Of a stretch of DNA of 64,000 nt, positions 62,336 to 64,000 are shown piece by piece. Position 1 is the first letter of the stretch. Each line of letters starts with the position of its first letter. Source of the stretch: Acrocarpospora corrugata (GTDB lineage Bacteria > Actinomycetota > Actinomycetes > Streptosporangiales > Streptosporangiaceae); the NCBI RefSeq assembly GCF_009687845.1, contig NZ_BLAD01000075.1:1-64000 (forward strand), read 5' to 3'. A program made the position numbers and the translations under genes. Under the pieces are notes generated by a model, which was not told the DNA's origin, made no database searches, and worked only from the letters and a program-made list of their open reading frames with translations.

Positions 62336-63523
62336 TCAACTAGCGGCGTGAAGCCGCAGGGGAGCGCTGGTGTTCAGGAACTCCTCCAGCACCAGCGTCG
62401 CCGCCCCCAGCGCCACCGCGTCCGGGCCCAGCTCACCCAGGATGATCGAGGTCGCGTTGAACGGCTGGGTGAGCGAGTTCACCCGGGCGGCGGCCCGGAT
62501 CCCCGGCAGCAGATCGCGCCCGATCATCAGACCGGCCCAGCCGCCGATCAGGATCCGCTCGGGATTGAGCAGGTTGATCAGGCTGGACAGGCCCATGCCC
62601 AGATAGGCCACCGTCTCCTCGATCACGTCCGGCCGCGTCTCCAGCACCCGGCCCAGCGCCGCCTGCCAGTCACTCGTCCGGGTCGGCACCCCCGCCCGGT
62701 CGAGGATTCCCTCCGCCCCGATGTACGCCTCCAGGCAGCCCCGGCCGCCGCACCGGCACTGCCGGCCCTCCAGCGCGATCTTCGTGTGCCCCCACTCCCC
62801 CGCGCTGTTGCTGGCCCCGCGCATCACCACCCCGTCGGCCACCACGGTCGCGCCCACCCCGGAGCCGATCAGCACGATCACCGCGTGCGCGGCCCCCCGC
62901 CCCCCGCCGAACCACAGCTCGGCCTGGCCCATCGTCTTGGCGCCGTTGTCGATGAACACCGGCAGCGACGTGCCCGCCCGCATCAGCGCGCCCAGCGGGA
63001 CCCCGTCCCAGCCGAAGGTCTTGGCGTGGATGAGCGTGTCAGGGCCGCGCTCCACGATGCCCGGCACCCCGATGCCGACGCCCAGCACCCGGTCGGCGGG
63101 CACCTGGCCGTCCGCCAGCACCACGTCGATGCCCGCCAGGATCCGGCGGGTGACCAGCTCGATGTCGTGGTGGGAGGGCCGGAGGCTGTAGTCGACCCTG
63201 GCCTTCTCCGTCATCTCCAGGTCGAACAGCTCGACCCGGACGTGCGTCTCGGCCACATCCACGCCGATGACGTGCCCGTACGCCGGATTGACCCGGAGCA
63301 GCACCCGGGGCCGGCCGCCGTCGGAGTCCACCTGGCCGGCCTCGACGATGATGTCCTCGGCCAGCAGGTCGCCGGTCATGGTGCTGATCGTGGCGGCGCT
63401 GAGCCCGGTGAGCCCGGTGAGCTCGTGGCGGCTGGCCGGTCCGTCGAAATAGAGCGTGCGCAGCAGCATGCCGCGGTTGCCCCGCCGGACGTCCCGGACC
63501 GTCCTGCGCTCCGGCCTCGCCAT
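62336..63523 (-). CDS. ROK-family transcriptional regulator (copy C)
   Basis: 395 residues. Winged helix (SRHELTGLTGLSAATISTMTGDLL), then ROK domain with VFIDNGAKTMGQAELW, GSGVGATVVADG and the zinc motif CRCGGRGCLEAY after GEWGHTKI. It is much less like copies A and B than they are to each other. It is divergent to a sugar-ABC-type solute-binding lipoprotein at 63718 and has an inverted repeat in its promoter region, so it should repress that transporter until its sugar is present. Confidence 0.93.
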   Translation of the reverse strand: MARPERRTVRDVRRGNRGMLLRTLYFDGPASRHELTGLTGLSAATISTMTGDLLAEDIIVEAGQVDSDGGRPRVLLRVNPAYGHVIGVDVAETHVRVELFDLEMTEKARVDYSLRPSHHDIELVTRRILAGIDVVLADGQVPADRVLGVGIGVPGIVERGPDTLIHAKTFGWDGVPLGALMRAGTSLPVFIDNGAKTMGQAELWFGGGRGAAHAVIVLIGSGVGATVVADGVVMRGASNSAGEWGHTKIALEGRQCRCGGRGCLEAYIGAEGILDRAGVPTRTSDWQAALGRVLETRPDVIEETVAYLGMGLSSLINLLNPERILIGGWAGLMIGRDLLPGIRAAARVNSLTQPFNATSIILGELGPDAVALGAATLVLEEFLNTSAPLRLHAAS

Positions 63524-63545
63524 ATGCGACCTGCCTCCCCGTGCT

Positions 63546-63565
63546 TAGTTCAATACGTGAACCTA
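63546..63565. promoter_or_regulatory. ROK operator candidate
   Basis: TAGTTCA-N5-TGAACCTA is an inverted repeat 23 bases upstream of ROK copy C. The block GCTTAGTTCAA on its left edge occurs again at the end of the same gene (62330-62340). Confidence 0.5.
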
Positions 63566-63717
63566 TACTCCCGACGCTCTCACCTTGGACGCAACCGGGA
63601 CGAAGGCAATTGAACAGACTATCCCGCGTTGCGTTACCAAAGCGTTTCCCGCGGAGGGCTGATCTTTTTTTGCATCTTACATTATCGTCTGTGCAACCCC
63701 CGATGAAGGAGATGGAA

Positions 63718-64000
63718 ATGATCAGGAGAGTCACAGGCACCGTCGCGGTCGCGGCGCTGCTCGCCGGGCTCACCGCTTGCGGCGGCTCCGAGGAGGCCGC
63801 AGGGTCCACGACCTTGACCTACTGGATGTTCCAGGACCGCACCCCGCAGGCGGGCGAAGTCGTCGAGAAGATCCGTACCGACTTCGAGAAGGCCAACCCG
63901 GGCGTCACCGTCAAGATCGTCAAGATTCCCAAGGACGACTACAACACCAAGCTGGGCAGCGCGGTGGCCGCGAACACCGTCCCCGACGTCGGCGTCCTGG
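63718..64000 (+). CDS. Sugar ABC transporter solute-binding lipoprotein (partial)
   Basis: The window ends 94 codons into the gene. ATG 63718 follows AAGGAG (63706-63711) at six bases. A signal peptide with lipobox LTAC (Cys near 20) leads into TLTYWMFQDRTPQAGEVV and FEKANPGVTVKIVKIPKDDYNTKL, the N-terminal lobe of family 1 extracellular solute-binding proteins for oligosaccharides. The permease genes are expected beyond the window. It is probably controlled by the divergent ROK repressor. Confidence 0.93.
   Translation, partial: MIRRVTGTVAVAALLAGLTACGGSEEAAGSTTLTYWMFQDRTPQAGEVVEKIRTDFEKANPGVTVKIVKIPKDDYNTKLGSAVAANTVPDVGVL

Noticed and set aside
1-64000. CRISPR arrays, tRNA or rRNA genes, complete prophage
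   Set aside because: No regularly spaced direct repeats, no cloverleaf with a plausible acceptor and T-loop, and no structural phage genes were seen, only an endolysin-like gene.

Overview
The window is very GC-rich, uses many GTG starts and GTGA stop/start overlaps, and carries families typical of high-GC Gram-positive bacteria (SARP/BTAD regulator, DUF574 methyltransferase, ROK repressors, SNase with Excalibur tail, large ThuA/sugar-dehydrogenase secreted proteins). It is chromosomal DNA of an actinomycete, most likely of the Streptosporangiales type; the genus cannot be fixed from this stretch. No rRNA, tRNA or CRISPR array was found.

Region 1 (1-13.1 kb): a damaged IS5-type transposase is fused in frame to the tail of a zinc-ribbon protein, followed by a frameshifted membrane protein. 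Convergent to these is a five-gene minus-strand operon: vWA-like/OmpA lipoprotein, zinc-knuckle multi-pass membrane protein, M48 metalloprotease with duplicated extracytoplasmic Cys modules, TPR-CHAT (caspase-like) protease, and XRE-NB-ARC-TPR STAND ATPase. I consider this the best candidate for an undescribed system: an envelope sensor feeding two proteases and a STAND switch.

Region 2 (13.1-20.5 kb): surface and secreted proteins: a DUF916 protein and an LVIVD-repeat protein, both frameshifted at G6 tracts, a WxL-like secreted protein, a DUF305 lipoprotein with an in-frame amber codon, a CHAP/PG-binding endolysin-like gene behind a strongly structured leader, a secreted nuclease and a small secreted protein.

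Region 3 (20.8-29.2 kb): an ECF sigma / anti-sigma / ABC exporter operon whose anti-sigma factor carries six tandem 24-residue repeats; cobF; a toxin-antitoxin pair with a frameshifted toxin, lying between gene fragments; an aldo-keto reductase; a cold-shock protein with a structured leader and a perfect terminator.

Region 4 (29.3-41.4 kb): a head-to-head pair of SARP-like N-terminus and start-less TPR C-terminus, a membrane-anchored secreted protein, a 1925-residue ThuA/glucose-dehydrogenase-type protein, and two divergent ROK paralogues.

Region 5 (41.5-64 kb): Uma2 nuclease, WD40 protein, an operon of acyl-CoA-dehydrogenase-like flavoprotein plus GT2/UXS/GT2 sugar genes, a rifampin-phosphotransferase-like enzyme divergent to it, a MetE-like methyltransferase, NUDIX/MerR/HxlR genes, and a catabolic block (carotenoid oxygenase, two thiolases, SDR, mannonate-dehydratase-like enzyme). 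A DUF574 methyltransferase, an orphan TPR protein, a third ROK regulator and the start of a sugar-binding lipoprotein close the window. Broken genes are concentrated in the first 31 kb; the right half looks intact.
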